NCBI RefSeq assembly: GCF_019774615.1
Contig: NZ_CP081496.1
Coordinates: 5,952,001-6,016,000, forward strand
Reading direction: 5' to 3'
Source: Streptomyces sp. BHT-5-2
GTDB lineage: Bacteria > Actinomycetota > Actinomycetes > Streptomycetales > Streptomycetaceae
DNA length: 64,000 nt
In this document: positions 35,650 to 43,876 of the stretch, piece after piece
Position numbering within the stretch: position 1 is the stretch's first letter
Layout: the number at the start of each line of letters is the position of its first letter
The notes under the pieces: generated by a model
What the model was told of the DNA's origin: nothing
The model's database searches: none
Seen by the model: the letters and a program-made list of their open reading frames with translations, nothing else
Position numbers and translations under genes: made by a program

Positions 35650-37407
35650 ATGGCGGTTTCCGTAACCCTGCCGGCGCTCGGCGAGAGCGTCACCGAGGGC
35701 ACCGTCACCCGCTGGCTGAAGGCCGAGGGCGAGCGCATCGAGGCCGACGAGCCGCTGCTGGAGGTGTCGACCGACAAGGTCGACACCGAGATTCCGGCTC
35801 CGGCGTCCGGCATTCTGGCCTCCATCAAGGTGGCCGAGGACGAGACCGTGGAGGTCGGCGCCGAGCTGGCCATCATCGACGACGGCAGCGGCGCCCCGGC
35901 GGCCGCGCCGGCTCCGGCCGCCGCCGAGGCCCCGGCCCCGGCCGCACAGCCCGAGCCGGCCCCGGCCCCCGTGGCCGAGGCCCCCGCCGCCGCCCCCGCG
36001 GGCGGTGCCGAGGGCACCGACGTGCTCCTCCCCGCCCTCGGCGAGAGCGTCACCGAGGGCACCGTCACCCGCTGGCTGAAGGAGGTCGGCGAGGAGGTCT
36101 CCGAGGACGAGCCGCTGCTCGAGGTCTCCACCGACAAGGTCGACACCGAGATCCCCGCCCCGACCTCCGGCACCCTGCTGGAGATCCTGGTGGCCGAGGA
36201 CGAGACCGCCGAGGTCGGCGCCAAGCTCGCGGTGATCGGCGTCAAGGGTGCGGCTCCGGCCGCCGCCCCGGCTCCGGCCGCCCCGGCTCCGGCCCCCGCG
36301 CCGGCTCCGGCCGCTCCGGCGCCCGCCCCGGCTCCGGCGCCCACCCCGGCTCCGGCGCCCACCCCGGCCGCCACCCCGGCCGCCGCCCCGGCACCGGCCG
36401 CCCCGGCCCCCGCGCCGGCTCCGGCTCCGGTCGCGCCCGCCCCTGTCACCCCCGCCCCGGCGGCCGGTGAGGCGGACGGCGCCTACGTCACCCCGCTGGT
36501 CCGCAAGCTCGCGGCGGAGAACGGCGTGAACCTCGCCACGGTCAAGGGCACCGGTGTCGGTGGCCGGATCCGCAAGCAGGACGTCATCGCCGCCGCCGAG
36601 GCCCTCAAGGCCGCCGTCCCGGCTCCGGCCGCGCCGGCCGCCGCCCCGGCCAAGGCCGGCGCTCCGGTCATCGAGGCGTCGCCGCTGCGCGGTCAGACCG
36701 TCAAGATGCCGCGGATGCGCAAGGTCATCGGCGACAACATGATGAAGGCCCTGCACGGCCAGGCGCAGCTGACCTCCGTGGTCGAGGTGGACATCACCGC
36801 GATCATGCGGATGCGCAACAAGGCCAAGGACGCGTTCGCGCAGCGCGAGGGCGTCAAGCTCTCCCCGATGCCGTTCTTCGTCAAGGCCGCAGTCCAGGCG
36901 CTGAAGGCCCACCCGGTCGTCAACGCCCGGATCAACGAGGACGAGGGCACCATCTCCTACTTCGACACCGAGAACGTCGGTATCGCGGTGGACGCGGAGA
37001 AGGGCCTGATGACCCCGGTCATCAAGGGTGCGGGCGACCTCAACATCGCCGGCATCGCCCGGAAGACCGCGGAGCTGGCCGGCAAGGTCCGCGGCAACAA
37101 GATCACCCCGGACGAGCTGTCCGGCGCGACCTTCACCATCAGCAACACCGGTTCGCGCGGCGCCCTGTTCGACACCGTGATCGTGCCGCCGAACCAGGTC
37201 GGCATCCTGGGCATCGGTGCCACCGTCAAGCGCCCGGTGGTCATCAACCACCCGGACCTCGGCGAGACCATCGCCATCCGCGACATGACCTACCTGGCCC
37301 TGTCGTACGACCACCGTCTGGTGGACGGCGCCGACGCGGCCCGCTACCTGACCACGGTCAAGCAGATCCTGGAGGCCGCGGAGTTCGAGACCGAGATCGG
37401 TCTCTGA
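35650..37407 (+). CDS. sucB: 2-oxoglutarate dehydrogenase E2 (dihydrolipoyl succinyltransferase) SucB, two lipoyl domains
   Basis: 585 aa. Two lipoyl domains (~1-78 and ~120-200), each with the lipoylated Lys in EVSTDKVDTEIPAP, are joined by Ala/Pro linkers. The linker from about residue 203 is almost pure Ala/Pro. A peripheral-subunit-binding domain (TPLVRKLAAENGVNLATVKG) and the acyltransferase domain follow, ending in the catalytic SYDHRLVDGADAARYL. Actinobacterial E2 of this type may serve both pyruvate and 2-oxoglutarate complexes. The two lipoyl domains share a 45-nt identical run, suggesting recent homogenisation. LipA and LipB, which make the cofactor, lie 14 kb downstream. Confidence 0.95.
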   Translation: MAVSVTLPALGESVTEGTVTRWLKAEGERIEADEPLLEVSTDKVDTEIPAPASGILASIKVAEDETVEVGAELAIIDDGSGAPAAAPAPAAAEAPAPAAQPEPAPAPVAEAPAAAPAGGAEGTDVLLPALGESVTEGTVTRWLKEVGEEVSEDEPLLEVSTDKVDTEIPAPTSGTLLEILVAEDETAEVGAKLAVIGVKGAAPAAAPAPAAPAPAPAPAPAAPAPAPAPAPTPAPAPTPAATPAAAPAPAAPAPAPAPAPVAPAPVTPAPAAGEADGAYVTPLVRKLAAENGVNLATVKGTGVGGRIRKQDVIAAAEALKAAVPAPAAPAAAPAKAGAPVIEASPLRGQTVKMPRMRKVIGDNMMKALHGQAQLTSVVEVDITAIMRMRNKAKDAFAQREGVKLSPMPFFVKAAVQALKAHPVVNARINEDEGTISYFDTENVGIAVDAEKGLMTPVIKGAGDLNIAGIARKTAELAGKVRGNKITPDELSGATFTISNTGSRGALFDTVIVPPNQVGILGIGATVKRPVVINHPDLGETIAIRDMTYLALSYDHRLVDGADAARYLTTVKQILEAAEFETEIGL

Positions 37408-37501
37408 GCGGCGGTCGCTCTCGCAGCGACCGAGGATCGCAACGAGACCGAAAGCGGTCTCCGACGCCGACTCCCGCCAGGGAAAAGGCAGTTGCACCCA
37501 G

Positions 37502-37541
37502 GGGCCGGCCCCGGTTCGTTCCGACGAGCCGGGGCCGGCCC
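37502..37541 (+). terminator. Terminator after sucB
   Basis: Arms GGGCCGGCCCCGG (37502-37514) and CCGGGGCCGGCCC (37529-37541) form a perfect 13-bp stem followed by TTT, about 95 nt past the sucB stop and before the GntR gene. Confidence 0.85.
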
Positions 37542-37617
37542 TTTGGCACGTCCGCGTCCGGCGATAATGGCCCCGGCACCACGTCTCGCGGCCCGATCCG
37601 CTCTGAAGGAGCACCTC

Positions 37618-38241
37618 ATGACCCCGCCCGTCGTCCACTCGCTGCGCGAACAGATCCGCGAGCACATCCTGGAGGGGATCGTCAGCGGCCGCTGGCAGCC
37701 GGGCGAGCGGATCGTGGAGCGGCGGATCGCGGTGGAGCTGGAGGTCAGCCAGACGCCGGTGCGGGAGGCGCTGCGGGAGCTGGAGTCGCTCCAGCTGATC
37801 GAGTCGGCGCCGAACAAGGGCGTCCGGGTGCGCAATCTCACCGCGGACGACCTCAAGGAGAGCTACCCGGTCCGGGCCGGGCTGGAGCAGGTCGCCGCGG
37901 AGCTGGCGGCGGGCCGGCTGGCGGAGGACACCGCGGCGCTGGAGCGCGAGGTGGCGGCCCTGCGGGAGGCCGACGCGGCGGGCGACGGCGAGGCCCAGGT
38001 GCGGCACACGGTGGCCTTCCACCGGGAGATCGTGCGGGCGGCCGGGAACGCCGTGCTGCTGCACACCTGGGAGTCGCTGGGCGTCGAGGTCTGGACGACG
38101 CTGTCGATCCGCTGGTTCAGCCCCGAGCCGCGCTCGCACGCCCAGGACCACCAGGAGCTGGTGGACGCGTTCCGGCGGCGCGACCCGCGGATCGGCGCGC
38201 TCCTCAAGGCGCATGTGCTGAGCTGCGCGCCGCGGGTCTGA
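37618..38241 (+). CDS. GntR-family regulator (FCD/FadR subfamily)
   Basis: 207 aa from the ATG at 37618 (GAAGGAG upstream). Residues ~1-70 are a GntR winged helix (LREQIREHILEGIVSGRWQPGERIVERRIAVELEVSQTPVREALRELE), and ~80-200 the all-helical FCD domain (VRAGLEQVAAELAAG...TVAFHREIVRAAGN...DHQELVDAF) that binds a carboxylic-acid effector, probably via metal. It lies between sucB and aceE. The palindromic operator in the aceE promoter makes it a plausible PdhR-like regulator of aceE, by inference only. Confidence 0.9.
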   Translation: MTPPVVHSLREQIREHILEGIVSGRWQPGERIVERRIAVELEVSQTPVREALRELESLQLIESAPNKGVRVRNLTADDLKESYPVRAGLEQVAAELAAGRLAEDTAALEREVAALREADAAGDGEAQVRHTVAFHREIVRAAGNAVLLHTWESLGVEVWTTLSIRWFSPEPRSHAQDHQELVDAFRRRDPRIGALLKAHVLSCAPRV

Positions 38242-38625
38242 CGCGCGTACCGGGGACGGAGACGGCACGGGCAGCGCAGACGGCACGGACAGCACGGGCG
38301 GCGTCGGCGGGCGGCCTCGCGGAGTGTTCCGCGGGGTCGCCCGTCGGCGTGTGACGAGGGGCGGCGGAGTCGGCCTCCGGACCTCGGGAGCGGTCGCCGG
38401 CTCCGGGGCGTGCCGGGGGCGCTCCGGGGCGTAACGGAGGCGGACTCCGGAGCTGGCACGCCGTGCCCCGAATTGCGGCACCCCGTGCCGACCTGCGGTT
38501 TTTCCTCCCTTCGACGTTGATCGATCATCGATCAGAGAGTTATCGTCGATTCCCGGGGCGCGACACCCCTGCCTGCCGAATGCCTGCCGAACTCGCATTC
38601 CCACCCGTCCGGAAAGGGGCCACCC
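38242..38625 (+). promoter_or_regulatory. aceE promoter region with operator
   Basis: No gene is supported in this 384-bp gap. At its right end TTGATC (38517-38522) and TATCGT (38541-38546), 18 nt apart, form a good promoter for aceE. The perfect palindrome TGATCGATCATCGATCA (38518-38534) overlaps the -35 box and most of the spacer, as expected of a repressor operator. The leader then runs ~70 nt to a GGAAAGGGG ribosome site. Confidence 0.65.
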
Positions 38626-41313
38626 ATGCCCGATCCCGTGCGCCTGCCGTACAGCCAGCTCGACCAGCTCCCGGACCGCGACCCCGAGGAGACGGCCGAG
38701 TGGCGCGAGTCGCTGGACGCCGTCGCCAAGGCAGCGGGCCCGCACCGCGCCGCGTACCTGATGCGCCGCGCCCTGGAGCACACCGCCCACACCGAGGGCA
38801 CCGACCTGCCCTCGCTGCTGGAGACGGACTACGTCAACACCATCCCGACCTCCGCCGAGCCCGCCTTCCCGGGTGACGAGGCGCTGGAGGCCCGGATCAC
38901 CGCCTGGAACCGCTGGAACGCGGCGGCCATGGTGACCCGCGGCTCCAAGCTCGGCCTGGGCGGCCACATCGCGACCTTCGCGTCGGCGGCCTGGCTCTAC
39001 GAGACCGGCTTCCAGCACTTCTTCCGCGGCAAGGAGGGCGACGGCTCCGGCGACCAGCTCTACATACAGGGCCACGCCTCCCCCGGCATCTACGCCCGCG
39101 CCTTCCTCGAAGGCCGGCTCACCGAGGACCAGCTCGACCACTTCCGCCAGGAGGCCGGCGGCGAGGGCCTGCCCTCGTACCCGCACCCGCGGCGGCTGCC
39201 CTGGCTGTGGGAGTTCCCCACCGTCTCCATGGGCCTGGGCCCGCTCTCCGCGATCTACCAGGCGCGCTTCAACCGCTACCTGGAGCACCGCGGCATCAAG
39301 GACACCGCCAACTCGCACGTGTGGGCGTTCCTCGGCGACGGCGAGATGGACGAGCCGGAGTCGACCGCCGCGCTGGCGCTGGCCGGCCGCGAGGGGCTGG
39401 ACAACCTCACCTTCGTCATCAACTGCAACCTCCAGCGCCTGGACGGCCCGGTCCGCCCCAACTTCAAGATCGTGCAGGAGCTGGAGGCCCAGTTCCGCGC
39501 CGCCGGGTGGAACGTCGTCAAGGCCCTGTGGGGCCGGGCGTGGGACGAGGTCTTCGCGCTCGACACCGACGGCGTGCTGCTCCAGCGGCTGCGCGAGACC
39601 CCGGACGCGCAGTTCCAGACGTACGCCACCCGCGACGCCGCCTATCTGCGCGAGCACTTCTTCGGCGCGAGCGACGCCCTGAAGGCGCTCGGCGCGCAGC
39701 TCTCCGACGCCAAGCTGCTGGAGCTGTTCCAGACCTCCCGCGCCGGCCACGAGCCGCGCAAGGTGTACGCCGCGTACCAGGCCGCCGTCGAGCACAAGGG
39801 CGCGCCGACGGTCATCCTGGCGCAGACCGTCAAGGGCTACACCCTGGGCACGGGCTTCGAGTCCCGCAACGCCAACCACCAGATGAAGAAGCTGACGATG
39901 GCGGAGTTCCGCACCATGCGGGACCTGCTCGAACTCCCCATCCCGGACAGCGCGTTGGAGGGCGACCTGGTGCCGTACTGGCGCCCGGCCGAGGACTCCC
40001 CCGAGATGCGGTACCTGCGCACCCGGCGCGCCGCCCTGGACGGCCCGGCCCCGGCCCGCCAGGTCGTGGCCAAGCCGCTGCCGATGCCCGCCGACAAGAA
40101 CTTCGACGCGCTGAAGAAGGGCTCCGGCAGCCAGGAGATCGCCACCACCATGGCGTTCGTCCGGCTGGTCAAGGACCTGATGCGGGACAAGGAGACCGGC
40201 AAGCGCTGGGTCCCGATCGTCCCGGACGAGGCCCGCACCTTCGGCATGGAGTCGCTCTTCCCGACCGCCGGCCTCTACTCCCCCAAGGGCGCGACCTACG
40301 ACCCGGTCGACCGGGACCAGCTGCTCTGGTACAAGGAGGCCCGGAACGGCCAGATCCTCAACGAGGGGATCACCGAGGCCGGTTCGCTGGCCGACTTCAC
40401 CGCCGCCGCGACGTCGTACGCGACGCACGGCGAGCCGATGATCCCGTTCTACATCTTCTACTCGATGTTCGGCTGGCAGCGGACCGCCGACCAGTTCTGG
40501 GCGCTCGCCGACCAGCTGGGCCGCGGCTTCGTGATCGGCGCCACCGCCGGCCGCACGACGATGACCGGTGAGGGCCTCCAGCACGCCGACGGCCACTCGC
40601 ACCTGATCGCCTCCACCAACCCGGCGGCGCTCTCGTACGACCCGGCGTTCGCCTACGAGGTGGCCGTGATCGTCAAGGAGGGCCTGCGCCGGATGTACGG
40701 TCCGGACGCGGAGGACGTCTTCTACTACCTGACGGTCTACAACGAGACCAAGGTGCAGCCGCCGATGCCGGAGGGCGTCGAGGAGGGCATCCTCAAGGGC
40801 CTCTACCGCTTCAAGGAGGCCGGCTCCGTCGAGGGTGCCCCCGGGGGCGCCGAGGTCCCGCGGCTCCAGCTGCTGGCCTCCGGCACCGCGATCCACTGGG
40901 CCCTGGAGGCGCAGCAGTTGCTGGCCGCCGACTGGGGCGTGGCGGCGGACGTGTGGTCCGCGCCGTCCTGGACGGAGCTGCGCCGCGACGCCCTGGAGTG
41001 CGACGCGGCCCGCCTGGAGGGCGAGGACCGCATCCCCTACGTGACCCGTGCGCTGGCCGGTGCGCCCGGCCCGGTCGTCGCGGTGAGCGACTGGATGCGG
41101 GCGGTCCCGGACCAGATCGCCCCGTGGGTCGAGCAGGACTGGACCTCCATCGGGACGGACGGCTTCGGTCTGTCCGACACCCGCGAGGCGGCCCGCCGGC
41201 ACTTCGGCGTGGACCCGCAGTCGGTGGTCGTCCAGGCGCTGGCGGCCCTGGCCCGGCGCGGGGACGTCAAGCCGGAAGCGGTCAAGGAGGCCCGCGAGCG
41301 CTACGGGCTGTGA
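38626..41313 (+). CDS. aceE: Pyruvate dehydrogenase E1 component, homodimeric type AceE
   Basis: 895 aa, the normal length. AceE decarboxylates pyruvate with thiamine diphosphate and acetylates the lipoyl group of E2. It shows the family N-terminus (ETAEWRESLDAVAKAAG), the TPP motif FLGDGEMDEPESTAALALAG...INCNLQRLDGPV, and the later FYIFYSMFGWQRTADQFWAL and GRTTMTGEGLQHADGHSH. Actinobacteria use this E1 with a SucB-type E2 and Lpd, both encoded just upstream. It is probably controlled at the operator-promoter described above and ends at a run of hairpins. Confidence 0.97.
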   Translation: MPDPVRLPYSQLDQLPDRDPEETAEWRESLDAVAKAAGPHRAAYLMRRALEHTAHTEGTDLPSLLETDYVNTIPTSAEPAFPGDEALEARITAWNRWNAAAMVTRGSKLGLGGHIATFASAAWLYETGFQHFFRGKEGDGSGDQLYIQGHASPGIYARAFLEGRLTEDQLDHFRQEAGGEGLPSYPHPRRLPWLWEFPTVSMGLGPLSAIYQARFNRYLEHRGIKDTANSHVWAFLGDGEMDEPESTAALALAGREGLDNLTFVINCNLQRLDGPVRPNFKIVQELEAQFRAAGWNVVKALWGRAWDEVFALDTDGVLLQRLRETPDAQFQTYATRDAAYLREHFFGASDALKALGAQLSDAKLLELFQTSRAGHEPRKVYAAYQAAVEHKGAPTVILAQTVKGYTLGTGFESRNANHQMKKLTMAEFRTMRDLLELPIPDSALEGDLVPYWRPAEDSPEMRYLRTRRAALDGPAPARQVVAKPLPMPADKNFDALKKGSGSQEIATTMAFVRLVKDLMRDKETGKRWVPIVPDEARTFGMESLFPTAGLYSPKGATYDPVDRDQLLWYKEARNGQILNEGITEAGSLADFTAAATSYATHGEPMIPFYIFYSMFGWQRTADQFWALADQLGRGFVIGATAGRTTMTGEGLQHADGHSHLIASTNPAALSYDPAFAYEVAVIVKEGLRRMYGPDAEDVFYYLTVYNETKVQPPMPEGVEEGILKGLYRFKEAGSVEGAPGGAEVPRLQLLASGTAIHWALEAQQLLAADWGVAADVWSAPSWTELRRDALECDAARLEGEDRIPYVTRALAGAPGPVVAVSDWMRAVPDQIAPWVEQDWTSIGTDGFGLSDTREAARRHFGVDPQSVVVQALAALARRGDVKPEAVKEARERYGL

Positions 41314-41354
41314 GCCCGGGCCCTCGACAGGCCGTCAAGGCGGCGCGGCGCCAA

Positions 41355-41424
41355 CCGCTCCAGTGAAATGGGGCCTCCCCTGCTCGAACGGAGTTGAGAG
41401 CTTGGGGAACGGTGCTTGCACCGG
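41355..41424 (-). repeat. Hairpin repeat element, copy 2 (intergenic)
   Basis: The minus strand matches copy 1 at 29218-29286, with the palindrome CGGTGC-AA-GCACCG and the same compound hairpin. It begins ~41 nt after the aceE stop. Confidence 0.75.
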
Positions 41425-41468
41425 AGCGGGCGGTCCCGGCCGACACCGGGTGCCGCCCGCCCACGATC

Positions 41469-41513
41469 TCCCGTGCGAAGGCCACCTTCCGCGCCCGGGG
41501 TCTTCGCACGGGA
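41469..41513 (+). terminator. Terminator hairpin downstream of aceE
   Basis: Arms TCCCGTGCGAAG (41469-41480) and CTTCGCACGGGA (41502-41513) pair perfectly over 12 bp and are followed by CCCTTTT, a typical intrinsic terminator. Confidence 0.8.
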
Positions 41514-41538
41514 CCCTTTTCGTTCTGCGCTCCGCCTG

Positions 41539-41575
41539 CCGCTCTGTGTGCCGCGATCCGCGGCGCACAGAGCGG
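41539..41575. repeat. Long inverted repeat before the WYL regulator gene
   Basis: 17-bp arms (41539-41555 and 41559-41575) with one mismatch and a 3-nt loop, reading CCGCTCTGTGTGCCGCG on the left. It ends 36 nt before the WYL start and may be a further terminator or an operator. Confidence 0.55.
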
Positions 41576-41611
41576 CGGGGCGTTGTCAGTGGTGCCCCGC
41601 ATGATGGATCC

Positions 41612-42706
41612 ATGCGTGCCGCACGGCTGATCAGAATGGTGCTGCTGCTCCAGTCGCGGCCGTCGATGACGGCCGGCGAGCTGGCGCGGGAGCTGGAGGT
41701 CTCGGAGCGCACCGTCGCCCGGGACGTGCTGTCCCTCTCGGAGGCCGGCGTGCCGGTCTACGCCGACCGCGGCCGCTCCGGGGGCTACCGCCTGATAGGC
41801 GGCTACCGCACCCGGCTGACGGGCATGGGCCGCAGCGAGGCGGAGGCGCTCTTCCTGTCCGGAGTGCCCTCCGCGCTGCGCGAGATGGGCCTGGCCGACG
41901 TCGCGTCCGCGGCCCGGCTGAAGGTCTCCGCCGCGCTGCTGCCGGAGCTGCGGGACGCCGCGTCGGGCGCCGCCCAGCGGTTCCATCTGGACGCGCCGCG
42001 CTGGTACCACGATCCGGAGACGCCCGCGCTGCTGCCGGTGATCGCCGACGCGGTGTGGGACGACCGTCGGCTGACGGCCCGTTATCTCCGCGCGGGCCAC
42101 GAGGTGTCCCGGGAGCTGGAGCCCTACGGCCTCGTGCTGAAGGCCGGCGTCTGGTATCTGGCGGCCCGGGTGGCCGAGCCGCCCGAGGGGCCCGCGGCGG
42201 CGACGGCCGGCTTCCGGGTGTACCGCGTCGACCGGTTCACCGCCGCCGAGCCGCACCGCCCGCCGGACGCCCCCTGGGGCGGCGGCCCGGGTGGGGACGC
42301 GGCGGGCGGCGGGCGCTTCGTCCGCGATCCGGAGTTCGACCTGCCCGCCTTCTGGGCCGAGCGGGCCGAGCAGTTCCGGCGGTCGCTGCTGCGCGCGGAG
42401 GTGGTGCTCCGGCTCTCCCCGCGCGGCGTCCTGCAACTTCCCTACGTCACCGAGCCGGCCGCGGCCCGGGAGGCCGTCGAGCGGGCGACGGCCGGTGGCG
42501 GGCCCGATGCCCGGGGGTGGCTGACGGTCACCCTCGCCGTGGAGTCCGAGGAGGTCGCCTACGCCCAGCTGCTGGCGCTCGGCCCGGAGGCAGAGGCGCT
42601 GGCGCCCGCCGGGCTGCGGGAGCGGTTCGCGGCGGCCGCCCGCCGCGCCGCCGCGCTCTACGCCCCGGCTGAGGAGGCCGCCGGTCCGGACCCGCCCCGG
42701 CGGTAG
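41612..42706 (+). CDS. WYL-domain transcriptional regulator (YafY family)
   Basis: 364 aa from the ATG at 41612. The N-terminus is an HTH_11 winged helix (ARLIRMVLLLQSRPSMTAGELARELEVSERTVARDVLSLSEAGVPVYADRGRSGGYRL, read in part here). The middle is a WYL ligand-binding domain (LTARYLRAGHEVSRELEPYGLVLKAGVWYLAARV), and a C-terminal extension follows. WYL regulators often sense nucleotides or nucleic acids. It converges on the SDR gene with a 49-bp overlap of the coding ends, so the two transcripts are antisense at their 3' ends. Confidence 0.9.
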   Translation: MRAARLIRMVLLLQSRPSMTAGELARELEVSERTVARDVLSLSEAGVPVYADRGRSGGYRLIGGYRTRLTGMGRSEAEALFLSGVPSALREMGLADVASAARLKVSAALLPELRDAASGAAQRFHLDAPRWYHDPETPALLPVIADAVWDDRRLTARYLRAGHEVSRELEPYGLVLKAGVWYLAARVAEPPEGPAAATAGFRVYRVDRFTAAEPHRPPDAPWGGGPGGDAAGGGRFVRDPEFDLPAFWAERAEQFRRSLLRAEVVLRLSPRGVLQLPYVTEPAAAREAVERATAGGGPDARGWLTVTLAVESEEVAYAQLLALGPEAEALAPAGLRERFAAAARRAAALYAPAEEAAGPDPPRR

Positions 42707-43704
42707 TCCTCCGGGCTCGCGTCCTTGCCGCCCAGCACCACGTCCGCGAAGTAGCCGAAGCAGTCCGGCCGGGTGCCGTCCGTGTCGGTGAAGTCGTACT
42801 CCTTCGCCAACTGACCGCTGGAGAGCGACCGGCCGCTGAAGCGCGCCTTGTCCGGATCGGCGGCCAGGGCCCGTACCGCGCGGCCGATCAGGGCCGGGGA
42901 CTCGGCGATGGCGAAGTGCGGTTCCCGGGCGATCGCGTCGCGCCAGGTCTCCTCGGTGACGCCGAAGTGGTCCAGCATCTCCTCGGAGCGCAGGAAGCCC
43001 GGGGTCAGCGAGACCGCGGTGCCGCCGTACTCGCGCAGTTCGGCGGCGAGTCCGAAGGCGATCCGGTGCGGGACGTTCTTGGTGATGTCGAAGCAGAGGC
43101 TGTCGCGGTAGGTGCGGTTGAAGTCGGCGGTGCCGTCGGTGACCTCGACGACCAGTCCGCCGGGCCGCCGGATCAGCAGCGGCAGCGCGAAGTGGCCGGT
43201 GATGACGTGGGTGTCGACACCGAGCCGGAACATCCGCAGTCCGCCGGCCAGGTCCAGGTCCCACACCTTGGTGTCGAACTGGATCAGCCGGTCGCCGCCC
43301 CAGACGCTGTTCACCAGGACGTCCAGCCGCCCCTGCTCCCGGTCGATGCGTTCGACGAGCGCCCTGACCTGCTCCGGCTCCAGGTGGTCGGTGGGCACCG
43401 CGATCCCGGTGCCGCCCGCCGCGTCGACCAGCTCCGCGGTCTGCTCGATGGTCTCCGTGGGCCGGCCGACCTCGCTGACGTTCTCCCGGGTCGTGCGGCC
43501 GGTGACGTAGACCACCGCGCCGGCCCGGCCCAGTTCCACCGCCATCGCCCGGCCCGCGCCCCGGGTGGCGCCGGCGACCAGCGCCACCCGCCCGGTCAGA
43601 TCACCCCCGGGCGCCCGCCCGCCGGGTGCCGCGGCGACCGTCCGCCCGTCCTCCGCCCCCCGCTGCGCCGTCTTCTCCTGCGCCGCCTTCTCCTGCGCCG
43701 TCAC
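42658..43704 (-). CDS. SDR-family oxidoreductase with an altered catalytic motif
   Basis: 348 aa from the GTG at 43704; a longer frame to 43863 lacks a better start. The Rossmann motif is GRVALVAGATRGAGRAMAVE, and LDVLVNSVWGGDRL replaces the usual NNAG. Where YxxxK is expected the sequence reads LCFDITKNVPHR, so the catalytic Tyr appears to be Phe, which argues for weak or different activity. A polar ~30-residue N-terminal tail (TAQEKAAQEKTAQRGAEDG) precedes the fold. Convergent and overlapping with the WYL gene. Confidence 0.85.
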   Translation of the reverse strand: MTAQEKAAQEKTAQRGAEDGRTVAAAPGGRAPGGDLTGRVALVAGATRGAGRAMAVELGRAGAVVYVTGRTTRENVSEVGRPTETIEQTAELVDAAGGTGIAVPTDHLEPEQVRALVERIDREQGRLDVLVNSVWGGDRLIQFDTKVWDLDLAGGLRMFRLGVDTHVITGHFALPLLIRRPGGLVVEVTDGTADFNRTYRDSLCFDITKNVPHRIAFGLAAELREYGGTAVSLTPGFLRSEEMLDHFGVTEETWRDAIAREPHFAIAESPALIGRAVRALAADPDKARFSGRSLSSGQLAKEYDFTDTDGTRPDCFGYFADVVLGGKDASPEDYRRGGSGPAASSAGA

Positions 43705-43876
43705 GTCTCGCTCCTCGCTGCTGCCTGCTGTGCGGTCGTTGCAGGGCGACCCTGACAGCGAATCCCGACACCTCCTGTCGGGATTTCCACGGGCGATTTC
43801 ACGGGCGGATTCACGGGCCGTTTCACGGGCGGTTGCCGGAGAAGGCTTCACGGATGCCGACACCCGCCCGCCCCGC

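Noticed and set aside
35473..41202. A 1909-aa antisense reading frame covering sucB, the GntR gene and aceE
   Set aside because: It is antisense to well-identified genes, its sequence is low-complexity Gly/Arg/Val typical of third-position GC bias, and no domain is visible.
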